The notes under the pieces: model-generated
Seen by the model: the letters and a program-made list of their open reading frames with translations, nothing else
Told to the model about the DNA's origin: nothing
Database searches by the model: none
Shown: piece after piece, positions 1 through 9,459 of the stretch
Position numbering within the stretch: position 1 is the stretch's first letter
Layout of the letters: each line of letters opens with the position of its first letter
DNA from: Pseudomonadota bacterium
GTDB taxonomy: Bacteria > Pseudomonadota > Gammaproteobacteria > Steroidobacterales > Steroidobacteraceae
Direction: 5' to 3'
Assembly (NCBI GenBank): GCA_021843755.1
Contig: JAKBWB010000005.1
Coordinates: forward strand, 124,001 to 188,000
Length of the DNA stretch: 64,000 nucleotides
Position numbers and translations under genes: made by a program

Positions 1-1968
1 CGTGCTCACCGCACAGTCGAGGGCCGGCGGACACGCGAGCGCGCGCATGATCGCCGCTTCCATCGACTGGGTCGCATGCGGCGCGTTGCTGTCCGTCGTG
101 ATATCCACAGTCGCGCGGTTGACGTCCGTCGAGCGGTCGCTCGGCCTGCTGCGCCCGACCCGTGCGAGGACCCGCCGCACGCCGGGCAGGGCACGCAGCC
201 TCGCGACATAGGCGCCGACGAGCCGGTCCGTCTCACCGAGGGACGTTCCAGGCGCCGTTCGCAGGTGCACCACCAGCGCCCGCTGGCTGAAGGTCGGCAG
301 CAACACCACGCGCAGGAACGGGATACTTCCGGCGATGACGGCGAACAACACCGCCGCGATCCCCCCCTCCACGAACATCAGGATCTTCGAGGGCCGGATC
401 AGCCACTGATAGAGCCGCCCGACCGCGCGCGCAGGCGCGGGCGGCGCGCGGCCCGGACCGAGGTCGGCGAGGAGAATGCCGGCCAGAGCCGGGCTGAATA
501 CCAGACTGACCGCAACGGAGGTCACGATCGCGATGATGTAGGTGATCGCGACGGGCCCGAACAGCTCGCCGGGAAATCCCGGCAGCACAACGATCGGCAG
601 GAAAAGAATCGAGGTCACGAGCGCGCAGATCACGGCCTTGGAGCGAATCGCCACGGCCGCATCCAGGATCACCTGCAGTCTGCGCGCCGCGCTGTCCGTG
701 CCGGACCTCTGCAGGAGTCTGCGCTGTATGGTGATACCGTCGGCCACCGAATCGTGGACGATTTCCGCCAGCGCGATCGCAAGACCCGACAGACCGAGCG
801 TATTGAGCGGAATGCCGGCCAAATGCAGCACCGCGAGCGTCCCCAGAACGGAGACGATGATCGGCATGTAGGCCAGGGTGATCATCCGCCAGTCGCGCAG
901 CGCCAACACGAGGATCACCAGAATCCCGACCGCCCCGAGCAGCACCAGGCGCAGCACGTTCGCGACGGCCACGCGGCTGAACGCCGCCGGATCGAACGCA
1001 CGGGACAGAATGCGAATGTGCCGCCCGCGCAGCTGCCGGCGCAGTTGCCGTACCTTGCGCTGCACACGCGCGCCGACCGCCGATGTCGCCGCACCGTGCT
1101 GCGCCCAGACCACCAGAACCACGCCCGGCCGATTGCCGATCAGCGCGGCGCCGACGCGCGGCGCGGCGGTGGTGAGCACTCGCGCCACCATCCCCATCGT
1201 GAGCGGCCGGCCGTCGCGCTGGCCGACGACGCTGTTGGCGAGCGCCGCGCTGGTGAGGGTCTGCCCATGCCCTTCCACCAGGACCCGCTGATTGGGTGAG
1301 ATCACGGCCCCCAGGCCGAGAACGGCGCTCGCTTGATGGGCCGCCGTGGCGAGCTTCCCCCAGCCGATTCCGCTCGCCAGCATCGCCGCTACGTGCGGCT
1401 CGATGGCGATGACCGGCGTCGCTGCGCCATACACCTCGATCTTCGCCACCCCCGCGGTGGCTTCCAGCTCCGGTACGATCCGTGTCTCGACGAGCCGGCC
1501 GACCGTCAACGGCGTAATGCCCTTGCCGAGGACACCGAGTTCCGCAGCGACACCCACCATGGAAGTGAGCCTCTCGATGTGAGGTACGGCGCCCGGGGGC
1601 AGCGTCGCGCTCACTTCGGACAGACGCGCGGCAACCGCTTTGCGATCGAGCGCGAGCCGGGTATGGCTGCGGAAGATCAGGGTGATGATCGACACTCCAG
1701 GCTCCGAGCGCGACCGCACCGTCCGCAGGCCGGTGAGGCCGGTGAGCCCCTGCTCCAGCATGTCGGTGACGGACAGCTCGATGCCGCGCGGCGAGAGACC
1801 GGCAACGCGCGTGATGACCTTGACGACCGGCGGCTCGAACGACGGGAACACCCGGACCGAGGTATTCCTGACATCGAGGAACGCCAGAACGCACAATCCG
1901 GCGACGACCAGGACGAGCGCGTGGCGATACCGCAGGCAGAACCGGACCAGCGTCCGCAACGCGGTCAC
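1..1968 (-). CDS. RND efflux pump inner-membrane subunit (partial, C-terminus outside window)
   Basis: Proton-driven RND exporter subunit. The reading frame is open from a GTG at 1968 to the window edge (656 codons, versus about 1,030 in the family). The translation shows an N-terminal membrane segment, the periplasmic porter region, and then the first transmembrane block. In TM4 the usual paired-Asp motif is represented by HDSVADGITI. The frame then continues into the second porter half. The GTG directly abuts the adaptor's TGA, so the two are translationally coupled. The order TolC-adaptor-pump on one strand is that of a tripartite efflux operon. The motif context resembles heavy-metal/CzcA-like RND groups more than AcrB, but the substrate cannot be told. 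Confidence 0.85.
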   Translation of the reverse strand, partial: MTALRTLVRFCLRYRHALVLVVAGLCVLAFLDVRNTSVRVFPSFEPPVVKVITRVAGLSPRGIELSVTDMLEQGLTGLTGLRTVRSRSEPGVSIITLIFRSHTRLALDRKAVAARLSEVSATLPPGAVPHIERLTSMVGVAAELGVLGKGITPLTVGRLVETRIVPELEATAGVAKIEVYGAATPVIAIEPHVAAMLASGIGWGKLATAAHQASAVLGLGAVISPNQRVLVEGHGQTLTSAALANSVVGQRDGRPLTMGMVARVLTTAAPRVGAALIGNRPGVVLVVWAQHGAATSAVGARVQRKVRQLRRQLRGRHIRILSRAFDPAAFSRVAVANVLRLVLLGAVGILVILVLALRDWRMITLAYMPIIVSVLGTLAVLHLAGIPLNTLGLSGLAIALAEIVHDSVADGITIQRRLLQRSGTDSAARRLQVILDAAVAIRSKAVICALVTSILFLPIVVLPGFPGELFGPVAITYIIAIVTSVAVSLVFSPALAGILLADLGPGRAPPAPARAVGRLYQWLIRPSKILMFVEGGIAAVLFAVIAGSIPFLRVVLLPTFSQRALVVHLRTAPGTSLGETDRLVGAYVARLRALPGVRRVLARVGRSRPSDRSTDVNRATVDITTDSNAPHATQSMEAAIMRALACPPALDCAVST

Positions 1969-2898
1969 TCACCGCTTCCCGACGGCGCTGTCGAGCAGCG
2001 ACCACAACAGGCCCGCCCCCTTGACCACGATCGGCACACGCGCGCTCCCGCGCCACACGCTCTGGTAGCCGGCAATGTGCCCGTCGCTGTAGAAGGGCCG
2101 CGCTTGCGACACCGGAAAGCTGCGGAACCTGTGCGGCTCGATCCTGCGGAAGGCGATGGCCTTGCGGCCGGCGAAAATCAGCGCCGAGACGGGCAGTCTC
2201 AATATACGCGTCGGGCGGGTGCCGAGCCGCAGGCCGATGCGCAGCATCGTGCCCGCCTGCAACGCAGGGCCGAAATAATAGAGTGCCTGGCCGATCATGC
2301 CGGATGGCACCCGTCCCCCGACCCCCAGAAACTGCAACTGCACCGTGCGGCCCCGGAGATTCGCGCCGCCCTCGATACGCGCCGTCGCGCTCCCCGGCGG
2401 GTGCTCCAACACCGGATAGGGCACCATCGCCTCGACAACCGACACCCCCCCGGCGCCGATGCGCCCGACCAGGCGCGGCTCGCTCAGCAACTTGGCCGCA
2501 AACTCCGCGCCGTAGCGCGCGCGCAGCGCACCAACGGCGCTCGCGAGGGCCGCTTGCGCCTCGCTCGCGCTCGCCCTCGCCTGCGCCAGTTTCTGCGCTG
2601 ATATGCGATACGGCGCCCGATACAAAGCCCGTGTCTCGGTGAGCATCACGGCGTCGAGCCGGGCGAGCGCGCGGGCGCTGCGGATCGCCCCGACTGCTCC
2701 GAGGAGCGGACCGAGCCGGATGGCGCGGCCATAGACATACCGAACGGGGCGCTCCCGATGCGCCGTGATGTCGCGGACGACGACATCGCGCCGCAGAAGA
2801 TCCGCAGCGCGCAGCGTCACCGTTCCCGCGTGCGCGCGGCCGGCAACAACCCCGACCGCCAGAACCACCGCGCCGATGTGCGTTCTATCAAGTCTCAT
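1969..2898 (-). CDS. RND efflux periplasmic adaptor-like protein
   Basis: Periplasmic protein of 309 aa that should bridge the RND pump and the TolC-like channel. It has an N-terminal signal peptide (hydrophobic stretch ending near AHA, about residue 24). An alanine-rich helical stretch (about residues 100-130) could be a short coiled coil, and the C-terminal half is beta-rich. It is shorter than typical HlyD/AcrA adaptors (350-400 aa) and divergent, so the assignment leans on position. The ATG overlaps the last 11 nt of the upstream channel gene, and the stop is followed immediately by the pump's GTG. Substrate unknown. Confidence 0.7.
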   Translation of the reverse strand: MRLDRTHIGAVVLAVGVVAGRAHAGTVTLRAADLLRRDVVVRDITAHRERPVRYVYGRAIRLGPLLGAVGAIRSARALARLDAVMLTETRALYRAPYRISAQKLAQARASASEAQAALASAVGALRARYGAEFAAKLLSEPRLVGRIGAGGVSVVEAMVPYPVLEHPPGSATARIEGGANLRGRTVQLQFLGVGGRVPSGMIGQALYYFGPALQAGTMLRIGLRLGTRPTRILRLPVSALIFAGRKAIAFRRIEPHRFRSFPVSQARPFYSDGHIAGYQSVWRGSARVPIVVKGAGLLWSLLDSAVGKR

Positions 2899-4291
2899 TG
2901 CGGATTTTCCACAACTTCCTGTGCAAGGCCGTCATGAGATCGCCGCTCGCCGCGTAATGCTCCTGCTCGGCGCTGAGCAGCCGTATGCGCGCGCTCAGCA
3001 CCTGCAGCCGCACGCCGAGAAGTCGCACCTCGCCGATGGCGCCCGCCCGGTAGGCCTGTCGCGAGGCTGCCAGCTCGCGCTCGGCGGACCGCAAGGCCCG
3101 CCGGGACGCGTCCATGGCCGTCCCGCTTTCGCGCCAATAGACGACCGCGCGCTCGATCTGGCCGAAGACGCTTTCCTGCACGGACCTCAGTTGCGCCGCG
3201 GCCAGACGCCGCTCGGCGCGCGCCACGGCGATCTGACCCTGGTGCTGATTGAACAGCGGCGCATGCGTCTTCAGCGCGAGCGAATAATTGTCGGTCTGCT
3301 GGTTTAGGGCGTAGCCGGGGACGACCTTCACACCGTTGATCAGGCCATCGACCGCCGCCTTCAGCCGGTATTGCGCCGCATTGTATTGCGCAAGCGCCTT
3401 CCTCACGGCGGGCCGCGCGCGCAGCGCCCGCTGCTCGTCCGCATGGAGCGCTTGCGGCGCACGCAGCCGGCGGAATATCGCAAAGCTCAGCCTGACACCG
3501 GTCAATGCCGCGGGCGGCAGCCCGATGACACCGGCCAGATGGGCCGTGGCCAGGCTCGCCCCGAGCTGCGCCTGATGCCAGCGGAACGCGGCCCGCTCGG
3601 CATTGAGATCGGCGGTGGTCAACGCGGTGGCCGAGGCCGTACCGGCGCGATAGCGCTCCCACACCGCCCGCACGATGGAGCGGTCCAGAGCGGCTTGCCG
3701 CCGGTACAGCGTCGCCGTTCGCCGCTGCGCCCACAGCGCCAGGAGCGCATCGTACACGGCCTTGCGCTCGACCCAGGCGACGCTGTCGATCGCCTCGCGG
3801 GCCGCCAGGACATTCTGGCGCGCCGCGCCGATCAAGGCGTCCTTGCTGAAGAAGTTCTGAATGAGCACGCTGAAGATGGACCCCACCGACCACGGCGTCG
3901 GCAGCGGCACCGATGCGTCATACGCGCCGCTGATGCCGATCTTGGGATTGTCGATCTGCTCGGCGATCCGCAGTCTTCCCAGGGCGGCCCGGTACCGGGC
4001 GTTGGCGATGGTCAGCTGCGGCCGCTCGAATACGGCAACATAGGTCAGGCGGCGAAACCCCCATCGGTCCCGGGGCCGCAGACCCATCGCCGCCAGATAG
4101 GCCCCGAGCCTTCGGTTGTGCAGGCTCCGGGCGGCGAAGCGCCGGGCACTGACGCGCAGATTGATCGGCTCGGGCCGGAACGATGCGCACGAGGTCAGAA
4201 GAACACACACGGCGCAAGCGAGCGCGGCCAACGCTCTGGCGCGACCTCCGGCCGGACCGTGCTCAGACTCGGTGGTCGAATTACGCGCCAC
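2888..4291 (-). CDS. TolC-family outer-membrane efflux lipoprotein
   Basis: Outer-membrane channel component of the tripartite efflux system. A signal peptide ends in a lipobox (LLTSC), so the protein is probably lipid-anchored like OprM/NodT. The rest is long alpha-helical, Ala/Arg/Gln-rich sequence with the internal duplication expected of the outer-membrane factor family. Residues such as AARQNVLAAREAID and AERELAASRQAYRAGAI match its helical hairpins. The start is uncertain. A GTG at 4291 gives 467 aa and a sensible signal peptide; an upstream TTG at 4348 would add 19 Arg-rich residues. It is first in the operon, upstream of the adaptor. Confidence 0.8.
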   Translation of the reverse strand: MARNSTTESEHGPAGGRARALAALACAVCVLLTSCASFRPEPINLRVSARRFAARSLHNRRLGAYLAAMGLRPRDRWGFRRLTYVAVFERPQLTIANARYRAALGRLRIAEQIDNPKIGISGAYDASVPLPTPWSVGSIFSVLIQNFFSKDALIGAARQNVLAAREAIDSVAWVERKAVYDALLALWAQRRTATLYRRQAALDRSIVRAVWERYRAGTASATALTTADLNAERAAFRWHQAQLGASLATAHLAGVIGLPPAALTGVRLSFAIFRRLRAPQALHADEQRALRARPAVRKALAQYNAAQYRLKAAVDGLINGVKVVPGYALNQQTDNYSLALKTHAPLFNQHQGQIAVARAERRLAAAQLRSVQESVFGQIERAVVYWRESGTAMDASRRALRSAERELAASRQAYRAGAIGEVRLLGVRLQVLSARIRLLSAEQEHYAASGDLMTALHRKLWKIRNET

Positions 4292-4511
4292 CCTACGGCC
4301 GCGCCCCCGCTGCCGGCGGGACGCCCGGCAGCCACGCCCAACCGTCAACTCGATCCGCTCCCGCCGGGCTCGCCTGGAGTCTCGGGGGGCACCGGGAACG
4401 TCGTTCCGATCGGCCGATCACCGCAGGGATGCCCATTTCTCGGCTCGACGGTCTCAGTCACGACACGGGACGCACGGCAAGATTCTCCTGATGCGCCAGC
4501 ATAATGAATTA

Positions 4512-4551
4512 TCGCCGCCATAAAAAGGTCTTCGTCATTCGATGGCGGCGA
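4512..4551. repeat. Perfect 10-bp inverted repeat (TCGCCGCCAT ... ATGGCGGCGA)
   Basis: Arms at 4512-4521 and 4542-4551 with a 20-nt loop, in the 423-bp gene-free stretch between pstB and the efflux operon (4292-4714). No T-tract follows on either strand, so it looks more like a protein-binding site or RNA hairpin than a classic terminator. It lies upstream of the efflux operon. Confidence 0.5.
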
Positions 4552-4595
4552 GTTCGGTTGAATTCCTGCGCCCAGCTGCGCGGGGCCCGCAGGTC

Positions 4596-4621
4596 GCAGA
4601 CTGTCCCTGCAGACAGTCTGC
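4596..4621. promoter_or_regulatory. Perfect 26-bp palindrome, candidate operator of the efflux operon
   Basis: Arms GCAGACTGTC (4596-4605) and GACAGTCTGC (4612-4621) are exact inverted copies around a 6-bp spacer. The size and symmetry suit a dimeric repressor such as TetR or MarR. It sits about 300 bp upstream of the efflux operon start and 94 bp past the pstB stop. Without a U-tract it is a poor terminator. Nothing else in 4292-4714 looks like a gene. Confidence 0.5.
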
Positions 4622-4714
4622 ATCGGGCCGCGCACCCGGGCGGCACCGAACGAGACGGCCCCTGCCGGCCCGCGCCTCGAGCCGCCCGCGGGCAACTCCA
4701 GCACGCCGGCCCGC

Positions 4715-5668
4715 TCAGCCGAATCGACCCGTGATGTAGTCCTCGGTGAGGCGGTGGCGCGGGTTGGTGAATACCCGATCGGTCTCGCCCACCTCGATCA
4801 GACGGCCGAGATGGAAGTACGCGGTACGCTGCGAGACGCGCGCGGCCTGCTGCATGGAGTGCGTGACGATCACGATCGCATAGGTGACGCGCAGCTGCTC
4901 GATCAGATCCTCGATGTGCGCGCTGGCGATGGGATCGAGCGCCGAGCACGGCTCGTCCATCAGGATCACCTCCGGCTGCACCGCGAGCGCGCGCGCGATG
5001 CACAGGCGCTGCTGCTGGCCGCCGGACAGTCCCAGGCCCGCGGCGTGCAGGCGATCCTTCACCTCGTTCCAGAGCCCGACGCGCTGCAGACACGTGCACA
5101 CCAGCTCATCGAGATCGGCGCGCGTGCGCGTGAGCTTGTGGATGCGCGGACCGTAGGCGACATTGTCGTAAATCGACTTGGGGAAGGGATTGGGCTTCTG
5201 GAACACCATACCGACCCGTGCGCGCAGGCGCGCCACGTCCTGGTGCTTTTCCATGATGTTCTGGCCGTCGAGCAGGATCGTGCCCGTGACCCGCGCGCCG
5301 ACGATGGTGTCGTTCATGCGGTTCAGGCAGCGCAGGAACGTCGATTTGCCGCAACCGGAAGGACCGATGCACGCGAGCACCTGCGCGCGGCCGATGTCGA
5401 GCGTCACGTCCCGCAGCGCCTGAATGGCGCCGTAGTGAACGCTCAGCGATCGGCACGAGAAGATCGGATCGGCGAGCGCCGACTCCCCGACGGTGTTGCC
5501 CGCGAGCTCGCCGCTCAACAGTTCCGGGAGGTGCACCCGGCCGCTCGGCTTGGTGCCGAGCGCGCCGCTCGGCAGCGGCGCGGGCTCGGATCCGCCGCTG
5601 CTGCGTGGCCGGCTCGGGTCCTGCACGGTCGGGCCCTCGTTATCCAAAGCGTCCGGTGACGTAGTCAT
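4715..5668 (-). CDS. pstB: Phosphate ABC transporter ATP-binding protein (copy 1)
   Basis: ATPase of the high-affinity phosphate importer PstSCAB. Walker [10 protein letters not shown], signature [15 protein letters not shown], Walker B VILMDEP and the PstB-typical ending DYITGRFG are all present. At 317 aa it is longer than the usual 250-270 because of a roughly 65-residue Pro/Ser/Gly-rich N-terminal extension. It may really start further in. The ATG at 5668 overlaps the 3' end of the second pstB by 29 nt, so the two paralogues are co-transcribed. The partner membrane subunits are not beside it but at 41.7-43.6 kb. Confidence 0.93.
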   Translation of the reverse strand: MTTSPDALDNEGPTVQDPSRPRSSGGSEPAPLPSGALGTKPSGRVHLPELLSGELAGNTVGESALADPIFSCRSLSVHYGAIQALRDVTLDIGRAQVLACIGPSGCGKSTFLRCLNRMNDTIVGARVTGTILLDGQNIMEKHQDVARLRARVGMVFQKPNPFPKSIYDNVAYGPRIHKLTRTRADLDELVCTCLQRVGLWNEVKDRLHAAGLGLSGGQQQRLCIARALAVQPEVILMDEPCSALDPIASAHIEDLIEQLRVTYAIVIVTHSMQQAARVSQRTAYFHLGRLIEVGETDRVFTNPRHRLTEDYITGRFG

Positions 5669-6452
5669 CGGTCCTGTGGTCCTTCGGTGCGGTGAACAGT
5701 TGCCCGGTCGGCCCCATCTCGATCACTTGTCCCTCGTACATGAAGACCGTGCTGCTCGAGACGCGCGCGGCCTGCTGCAGGTTGTGCGTCACGATGGCGA
5801 TGCAGAAGCGCTCGCGCAGACTCTGCAGCGTCTCCTCGACCTTCAGCGTCGAGATCGGATCGAGCGCGGCGGTGGGCTCATCGAGCAGAATCACCTCCGG
5901 CTCGAGCGCGATCGTGCGCGCAACGCACAGCCGCTGCTGCTGGCCACCGGAGAGGCTGCGCCCATCGTCGTGCAGTTTGTCCTTGACCTCGTCCCACAGC
6001 GCCGCATCGATCAGTGCCGCATGCACCCGCTCCCTGAGCGCGGCCCGGCTGATGCGCTGGGCGAGCCGCAGCCCGAACGCCACGTTCTCGAAGATCGACA
6101 TCGGGAACGGCGTCGGCTTCTGAAAGACCATCCCGACCCGCAGACGCAGACGTGTCACGTTCACCGATTGGGACAGGATGTTCTCCCCATCGAGCAGCAC
6201 TTCGCCCGTGGCGCGCTGCCCCGGGTAGAGCGTGTACATCCGGTTCAGCACCCGCAGCAGCGTCGATTTGCCGCAGCCGGACGGACCAATGAAGGCGGTG
6301 ATGCTGCGGTCCGGCAGCGCGAGGTCGATGTTCTTGAGCACCTGATGGCGCCCGTAGTAGAAGTTCAGGCCCCGTACCGTGAGCTTCGCGGGCGTATTCC
6401 CCGGGCTCGGCGCGTCGCCCGGCGCCGCACTCTGCGTCGCCGGTGAACTCAT
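5640..6452 (-). CDS. pstB: Phosphate ABC transporter ATP-binding protein (copy 2)
   Basis: Second PstB paralogue, 270 aa from the ATG at 6452, a start that gives the normal family length. An in-frame extension to 6617 is possible but unlikely. Walker [10 protein letters not shown], signature [15 protein letters not shown], Walker [13 protein letters not shown] and a C-terminal DDYVTGRFG are intact, so both copies look active. The two are clearly homologous but not near-identical, arguing for an old duplication or separate origins. It lies about 200 bp downstream of the Pho-box-controlled porin and may be in its transcript. Confidence 0.93.
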   Translation of the reverse strand: MSSPATQSAAPGDAPSPGNTPAKLTVRGLNFYYGRHQVLKNIDLALPDRSITAFIGPSGCGKSTLLRVLNRMYTLYPGQRATGEVLLDGENILSQSVNVTRLRLRVGMVFQKPTPFPMSIFENVAFGLRLAQRISRAALRERVHAALIDAALWDEVKDKLHDDGRSLSGGQQQRLCVARTIALEPEVILLDEPTAALDPISTLKVEETLQSLRERFCIAIVTHNLQQAARVSSSTVFMYEGQVIEMGPTGQLFTAPKDHRTDDYVTGRFG

Positions 6453-6653
6453 GGCCGCTCTACAGCCGAATGAGAGTCGCTTCTGTGCATGATCTCGCGA
6501 GTGAAACGGCGGCCCTTGCCCGGCGATCCGCAGCCGTGGTTGCCACGCTGAAGGGTGCGATTCTGCCAGCGCAAGGTTACCGCAGTTTGACCCGTTTCGG
6601 GGGACGGTGGCGCTCACGCGGACCGGGCGGCCGGTGGCGCACCACTCGAGCGC

Positions 6654-7982
6654 TCAGAACACGTAGGTCACCATCATCCGATTGTAAAGGAACCGGCCGC
6701 GGCCCGGGTTGGCCGGTCCATTGCTGATGCCCAGACGGTTGCGCAGCGTGAGGCCCTTGACCCAGCCGCGCGGCCGATAGATGACCCCGAAGTAGATCTC
6801 CGAGTCGCGCCCCTCGAAGGCCGTGCGGTACGCCGCGTACGAGGCCGACAGCCGCACGCGCTTGCCGAGCGCCGCCTCGGTGGCCCTGACCTTCCACGCA
6901 TGGCCCGGGCCGAGCTCGACCATGCCGCGGATCATCGAAGTCGTATACAGCGGATCGGTGGCGTAGCCGGCGGTGTAGGGCGAGATGAGCGCCCCGCCCC
7001 CGAGGGCCCCGGGGCCCGCGCGCCGCAACTGATCGTAGGCGACCGACAGACTCGCCCCGTACGCCTTCACACCCGCGAGCGCCCCCAGGGTGAAATTGTC
7101 GACCGCCGTGCCGGGCTGGCCGAACAAGCGGGTGGCCGTCTCGGCGAACCGATTGAGCCCGCCCCACTCGCGCACCACCTGCACACCGGCGAAGGGCTCG
7201 AGCGGCGAGCCGGTCGGCACCGTCTCGCCGACCTGGGCGTAGAACATGTGGGCAAAGCCGTAGAAGCGGTAATACCACACGCTCGCCTTCAGTCCCGAGC
7301 GCCCGTAGTCGGCGCCGAGGGCGAGGGTGCCGCCGGCGGCCCGGGCGCTTGCGGGCAGATTCGAGATCCCGCCGTAATTGGCATCCCCGTGCCAGGTCGC
7401 CGGATAATAGTTGTTGTCCCTGAAGAAGCCCTCCGCGGTGCGGCCCTTGTACCGCAGGATACGCACCGCGGTGAACGTCAGGCCCGCCAGCGGCGAGTAC
7501 GTGCCGTAGCCGGCCTGGTAGGTCGCCGGCAACACGCGCGAATCGCTCGAGCCGGCCCACGGGGTGGCGATCAGCTGATCACCGAGGCGCACCAGCGCGT
7601 CGTGCCCGCTGTACTGGACGAACGCCTGCCCCAACGCGTTGATGGCGTTCGCGGTGCCCATGAGCGTCGCATCGATCCGCTGGGGATTGCGGTTCTGCGT
7701 GCCCAGGGCATTGGCCGAAAAGAAGCTCGCGCCGACACTGAAGCCGTCGAGAAACTCCGGGGTGCGGTAATCGAGGATGCCGGCAAGCGAGAAAGCCTGG
7801 GCGTTCACCGTCGAGGCCGTCGAGTAGTCGCGTCTGAAGTAGTACGCGCGCAACTGTCCGGACAGCTGCCCGCGCGCGAGGAAACCGCTCAGGGTGTCGG
7901 CCTGTACGGTTGCGGTGGCCGCAAGCGTCATTGCGGCGGCGCAGGCGACCGCCAGGGAGGTTCGAAACACGCGCAACTCCAT
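6654..7982 (-). CDS. OprD-family outer-membrane porin, Pho-controlled
   Basis: Outer-membrane beta-barrel of 442 aa. The signal peptide ends near TVQA-DTLSG. The mature protein has alternating aromatic/polar strands with many Tyr/Gly residues and ends in phenylalanine (VTYVF), the usual BAM recognition end. The strand pattern and length fit OprD-type substrate-specific porins. The ATG at 7982 is preferred over one eight codons upstream because it gives a standard signal peptide. Two Pho boxes lie 90-155 bp upstream and pstB follows, so uptake of phosphate or a phosphorylated compound is a reasonable inference. The substrate itself is not readable. Confidence 0.75.
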   Translation of the reverse strand: MELRVFRTSLAVACAAAMTLAATATVQADTLSGFLARGQLSGQLRAYYFRRDYSTASTVNAQAFSLAGILDYRTPEFLDGFSVGASFFSANALGTQNRNPQRIDATLMGTANAINALGQAFVQYSGHDALVRLGDQLIATPWAGSSDSRVLPATYQAGYGTYSPLAGLTFTAVRILRYKGRTAEGFFRDNNYYPATWHGDANYGGISNLPASARAAGGTLALGADYGRSGLKASVWYYRFYGFAHMFYAQVGETVPTGSPLEPFAGVQVVREWGGLNRFAETATRLFGQPGTAVDNFTLGALAGVKAYGASLSVAYDQLRRAGPGALGGGALISPYTAGYATDPLYTTSMIRGMVELGPGHAWKVRATEAALGKRVRLSASYAAYRTAFEGRDSEIYFGVIYRPRGWVKGLTLRNRLGISNGPANPGRGRFLYNRMMVTYVF

Positions 7983-8073
7983 TGAGGGCCGTCGTGGGGA
8001 TGGCACAGTCTCGGCTATGCTCGGCGGGCGCTTCGGCGCCGGTGCGCACCCCAGCGTGCGCGCCGAACCGTAT

Positions 8074-8095
8074 CAATGTGACCGTACCATGACGC
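8074..8095 (-). promoter_or_regulatory. Pho box (PhoB site), promoter-proximal to the porin
   Basis: On the minus strand the half-sites GCGTCAT and CGGTCAC are separated by GGTA, giving the 11-nt periodicity of the PhoB consensus (CTGTCAT-N4-CTGTCAT). It is one of two such boxes upstream of the porin gene. Confidence 0.7.
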
Positions 8096-8115
8096 GGGAT
8101 GGGAGTTTAGCCGCG

Positions 8116-8137
8116 GATTGTGACAATCGCATGACGG
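8116..8137 (-). promoter_or_regulatory. Pho box (PhoB site), distal to the porin
   Basis: On the minus strand the half-sites CCGTCAT and TTGTCAC are separated by GCGA. It starts 42 bp upstream of the proximal box, about four helical turns, so PhoB dimers at both could lie on the same DNA face. The remainder of 7983-8328 holds only these sites and the dapE promoter. Confidence 0.7.
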
Positions 8138-8240
8138 GCGCCAGGGCCCGCCGGCGGCGGCTCGCGGCGCGCGTCCTGATCATGACGGATTGATGACCAG
8201 CGCCCCCGGCGCCGCGCCTCGCGAGAGAGAGAAAAACGGC

Positions 8241-8269
8241 TTGCTCCCGGGGCGCCCCCTCGCTATAAA
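8241..8269 (+). promoter_or_regulatory. Sigma70-type promoter of dapE
   Basis: TTGCTC (8241-8246), a 17-bp spacer and TATAAA (8264-8269), followed by a leader of about 55 nt to the dapE ATG. Confidence 0.6.
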
Positions 8270-8328
8270 GCCGCCCTGCCCCCCCCATCACGCGCGCGCA
8301 CCCGAGCCCGCTCCGCCGGTACGGAGAG

Positions 8329-9459
8329 ATGTCCCCCACCCTCGAGCTCACCCGGAATCTGATGTCCCGCCGCTCCGTGACGCCCGCCGACGAGGGCTGT
8401 CAGGAACTGATGTGCGAGCGGCTGCGCGCGCTCGGCTTCAGGATCGAGCCCTTGGCCTTCGGGAACGTCTCGAACTTCTGGGCCGTGCGCGGCGCGGCGG
8501 GTGGACCGCAACTGTGCTTCGCCGGCCATACGGACGTCGTACCCACCGGACCGCTCGAGGAATGGCGCAGTGACCCGTTCGTGCCGACGATCCGCGACGG
8601 GGTACTCTACGGCCGCGGTGCGGCCGACATGAAAAGCGGACTGGCCGCGATGATCACCGCCACCGAGGCTTTCGTGGCGGCGCACCCGCGCCATCACGGG
8701 CGCATCGCCTTTCTCATCACGAGCGACGAGGAAGGGCCCTCGGTCGATGGGACCAAGCGCGTCGCGGCCCTGCTCGCCGAGCGCGGCGAGCGCATCGACT
8801 GGTGCGTGGTCGGAGAGCCCTCGAGCGAGCAGACGATCGGCGATACGATCAAGATCGGACGGCGCGGCTCCCTCAGCGGGCGGCTCACCGTGCACGGTGT
8901 GCAGGGTCACATCGCCTACCCGCAGCTGGCCGAAAACCCGGTGCATGCATTCGCTCCGGCGCTGGCGGAGCTGACGCGCCGGGTGTGGGATCGGGGCACC
9001 GAGCACTTCGAGCCGACGAGCTTCCAGGTCTCGAACCTCAACGCCGGCACCGGCGCTCCCAATGTCATCCCCGGGGAGCTCAAGGCGCGGTTCAATCTGC
9101 GCTACTCGCCGATCCAGTCGCTCGAGGGACTGAAGGCCACGGTGGAGGGCATCTTGCGCGCCCACGGCGTGCGCTTCACGATCGAGTGGCACCTCTCGGG
9201 CGAGCCGTTCTACACCCCCCCGGGAAAACTGTCGGCGGCCGTCTGCGCGGCCATCGAGTCCGTCACCGGCGCGGCCCCGCGCCTCTCCACCGGCGGAGGC
9301 ACCTCCGACGGGCGCTTCATCGCCCCGCTCGGCGCGCAGGTCGTCGAGCTCGGCGTGGTCAATGCGAGCATTCACAAGCTGAACGAGTGCGTGCGCGTGG
9401 CGGACATCGAGACGCTGCACCGCATGTACTTCAACGTGCTGGTCAACCTGTTGACTTGA
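8329..9459 (+). CDS. dapE: Succinyl-diaminopimelate desuccinylase
   Basis: M20-family zinc hydrolase of the lysine/peptidoglycan pathway: N-succinyl-LL-diaminopimelate is cleaved to LL-diaminopimelate and succinate in the cytoplasm. At 376 aa it is normal length. Metal-site motifs are FAGHTDVVP (His67, Asp69), [10 protein letters not shown] (Asp100) and TSDEEGP (Glu134/135), with the late motif [11 protein letters not shown]. The N-terminus [14 protein letters not shown] matches the family, supporting the ATG at 8329 although its GGAG is very close. The 3' end overlaps the convergent dsbB by 17 nt. Confidence 0.95.
   Translation: MSPTLELTRNLMSRRSVTPADEGCQELMCERLRALGFRIEPLAFGNVSNFWAVRGAAGGPQLCFAGHTDVVPTGPLEEWRSDPFVPTIRDGVLYGRGAADMKSGLAAMITATEAFVAAHPRHHGRIAFLITSDEEGPSVDGTKRVAALLAERGERIDWCVVGEPSSEQTIGDTIKIGRRGSLSGRLTVHGVQGHIAYPQLAENPVHAFAPALAELTRRVWDRGTEHFEPTSFQVSNLNAGTGAPNVIPGELKARFNLRYSPIQSLEGLKATVEGILRAHGVRFTIEWHLSGEPFYTPPGKLSAAVCAAIESVTGAAPRLSTGGGTSDGRFIAPLGAQVVELGVVNASIHKLNECVRVADIETLHRMYFNVLVNLLT

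Noticed and set aside
233-2056. A 607-codon minus-strand frame over the RND gene
   Set aside because: The neighbouring frame starting at the GTG at 1968 encodes a real RND pump with membrane segments; this one has no hydrophobic pattern.
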